Assembly (NCBI RefSeq): GCF_024347075.1
Contig: NZ_AP024900.1
Coordinates: 744,001-808,000, forward strand
Source of the DNA: Vibrio rarus
Lineage (GTDB): Bacteria; Pseudomonadota; Gammaproteobacteria; Enterobacterales; Vibrionaceae
DNA length: 64,000 bases
Direction of reading: 5' to 3'
Shown here: piece after piece, positions 62,662 through 64,000 of the stretch
How the letters are laid out: every line of letters starts with the position of its first letter
How positions within the stretch are numbered: position 1 is the first letter of the stretch
Made by a program: the position numbers and the translations under genes
Notes under the pieces: model-generated
Told to the model about the DNA's origin: nothing
The model's database searches: none
The model's input: only the letters and a program-made list of their open reading frames with translations

Positions 62662-64000
62662 CTATCCCACTAAAAGGAAAAAAAGAGCGGTTGCGACAAT
62701 GCCAATTAATGCGTAAGGGAATTGCGTGGTGGCATGTTGCATTGAAGTACACCCAGATCCTTGAGCTGACAATACGGTTGAATCACTGAAGAAGCATGAG
62801 TGACTGCCTGCAGCTGATGCAGAAAGTAGCGCTGCGATCGTCAAATGTAGTGGTACTCCTAGTTGATCTGCAAGAGGTAAAACTATGGGCATAGCTACTG
62901 CAAAGGTCCCCCATGAAGATGCCGTAGCAAAGACCAATGCACCAGTGATAATAAAGATAATGGCAGGGAACATCGAAGCTGATAAGTAGGGGCTTACTGT
63001 ATCAATAACAAAAGGAGTCACCCCTAAAGAATCGTTCACTGACTTTAGCATGAACCCACCAATCACAGTTGCAAGAGGGAGTAGCATCACCTTGATTCCG
63101 TCGTAGATTGCATCAAACATATCATTCATCGAAATTAAGCGTTGAGCGCCATAAAAACATATAGTAAACATGATCGCGACAAACACACCGGCTAATAGAT
63201 CAATACCGAAATACCAACTCGCTGCAACTAACACAACCATAGGTAATAAGAAGTTGACTAATCCCATTGTTGGGCTGGTATGTGCGGTAATATTTTCACC
63301 GAAGTCAACGTCGGTTGCACCATCTGGGATCACTTGTCCTTGCTTGGCTCGCTCTTCGGCTTGCTTCATTTTACCTAAATCTGGTAATTTTTCTAAAGCG
63401 ACGAGTAGAACGATGAGCAGAGTTACCCAGCCATAAGCCATGTATGGAATGGCCTCAATGTAGGCTTTGATACCTCCACCAGACTCGACGGCTCCATTCG
63501 CTTCAAGTAACGAACTAAAGAAAATAGCCCATGTTGAAATAGGGACCAAAATACATATTGGTGCGGCGGTGGAATCGACTAGGTAAGAGAGTTTTTCTCG
63601 GGAAACATTATATCCATCAGTGATCTTTTTCATGGATGAAGAAATCGCGATGGCATTAAGGTAGTCATCAATAAAAATCATGATCCCTAGTACAAAGGTC
63701 ATCAACATAGATTGTTTTCGGCTTTTTACTTTAGAAACCAACATATTCGAAAAACTTAAGATACTACCGCCCTTTTCGAGAATCGCAATTAGCCCTCCCA
63801 TTAGGCCGCAAACTAGAATGATCCATGCAATGGTTTCGTTCATCATTACATCCATAGATATCCCAACAATTTGCTCTACAGCTTGAGCAGGATTGAGTAA
63901 TAACACCCCTGCAATGGTGCCACAAAATAGCGCTTCTACGGTGCGATGGGTGGTTAAAGCAAAAATGAGAACCAGTGCTGTAGGAAGAAGGCTCATCCAT
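62662..64000 (-). CDS. NhaC-family Na+/H+ antiporter (5' end probably outside the window)
   Basis: At least 444 residues with about 11-12 membrane segments, of the NhaC/ArsB-like ion transporter group: FIDDYLNAIAISSSMKKITD with membrane Asp residues, VDSTAAPICILVPISTWA, ATASSWGTFAVAMPIVLPLA and AAGSHSCFFSDSTVLSA. An ATG at 63996 would give MSLLPTALVLIFAL, but the frame stays open upstream to the edge, where homologues often have a few more residues, so the true start may lie outside. The substrate could also be a dicarboxylate or malate (MleN-like). Confidence 0.75.
   Translation of the reverse strand, partial: WMSLLPTALVLIFALTTHRTVEALFCGTIAGVLLLNPAQAVEQIVGISMDVMMNETIAWIILVCGLMGGLIAILEKGGSILSFSNMLVSKVKSRKQSMLMTFVLGIMIFIDDYLNAIAISSSMKKITDGYNVSREKLSYLVDSTAAPICILVPISTWAIFFSSLLEANGAVESGGGIKAYIEAIPYMAYGWVTLLIVLLVALEKLPDLGKMKQAEERAKQGQVIPDGATDVDFGENITAHTSPTMGLVNFLLPMVVLVAASWYFGIDLLAGVFVAIMFTICFYGAQRLISMNDMFDAIYDGIKVMLLPLATVIGGFMLKSVNDSLGVTPFVIDTVSPYLSASMFPAIIFIITGALVFATASSWGTFAVAMPIVLPLADQLGVPLHLTIAALLSASAAGSHSCFFSDSTVLSAQGSGCTSMQHATTQFPYALIGIVATALFFLLVG

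Noticed and set aside
1..64000. CRISPR arrays, tRNA and rRNA genes, prophage
   Set aside because: No regularly spaced short repeats, no cloverleaf-like or ribosomal RNA sequence and no phage structural genes were seen. The recurring 162-bp elements are too long and too dispersed for CRISPR.

Overview
The window reads as one chromosomal segment of a Vibrionaceae bacterium (Gammaproteobacteria), probably Vibrio. The pointers are a FadR of the long Vibrio type, the neighbourhoods pta-ackA-yfbV-ABC transporter-dusC and fadR-nhaB-dsbB, a ScrABC-type c-di-GMP locus, and many copies of a roughly 162-bp palindromic intergenic repeat. No tRNA, rRNA, CRISPR array, prophage or plasmid origin was seen. 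Coding density is normal. The only clear insertion sequence is a complete IS30-family element; a RAYT-like transposase gene stands alone near 56 kb.

Layout. 1-6.7 kb: a 3' gene fragment, a YeiH-type exporter, a Tim44-domain membrane protein, a secreted polysaccharide lyase family 6 gene with an IS30 element just upstream, a GlsB/YeaQ membrane protein and a cysteine-cluster protein. 6.7-19.9 kb: conserved core with pta and ackA (acetate overflow), yfbV, a TrpXYZ-like ABC importer, dusC, a SEC-C protein, dsbB, nhaB and fadR. 20-27.4 kb: two small secreted paralogues, each followed by a copy of the repeat; then an scrABC-like operon whose first gene (the PLP-dependent signal synthase) is broken in four places while the periplasmic binding protein and the GGDEF-EAL protein are intact; then a DUF3859 protein. 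27.4-33.1 kb: a YihU-like dehydrogenase, a LysR regulator, a radical SAM protein, a small lipoprotein, a PBP5-type DD-carboxypeptidase and a NAD(P)-binding protein behind a Fur-like box.

33.2-49.9 kb is an aryl polyene (APE) pigment cluster: 17 tightly packed, often overlapping minus-strand genes, with a divergent methyltransferase. In the expected scheme the ammonia-lyase makes an aryl acrylate from an aromatic amino acid, ApeH loads it on an acyl carrier protein (ApeE/ApeF), the ketosynthases (ApeR, ApeO, chain-length partner ApeC), ketoreductase (ApeQ) and dehydratases (ApeP, ApeI) extend the polyene, ApeK and the acyl/glycosyl transferases (ApeD, ApeJ) release and attach it, and ApeL/ApeM/ApeN move it to the outer membrane.

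50-64 kb: a HAD phosphatase whose stop codon lies inside a repeat copy, several envelope proteins (including a barrel with a His-rich loop), a GNAT-like protein, the RAYT-like transposase, a LysR regulator divergent from a membrane-fusion protein / DUF2955 / patatin-lipoprotein cassette, lplA, a small Ser/Thr/Asn-repeat secreted protein, another repeat copy and an NhaC-type antiporter running off the right edge.
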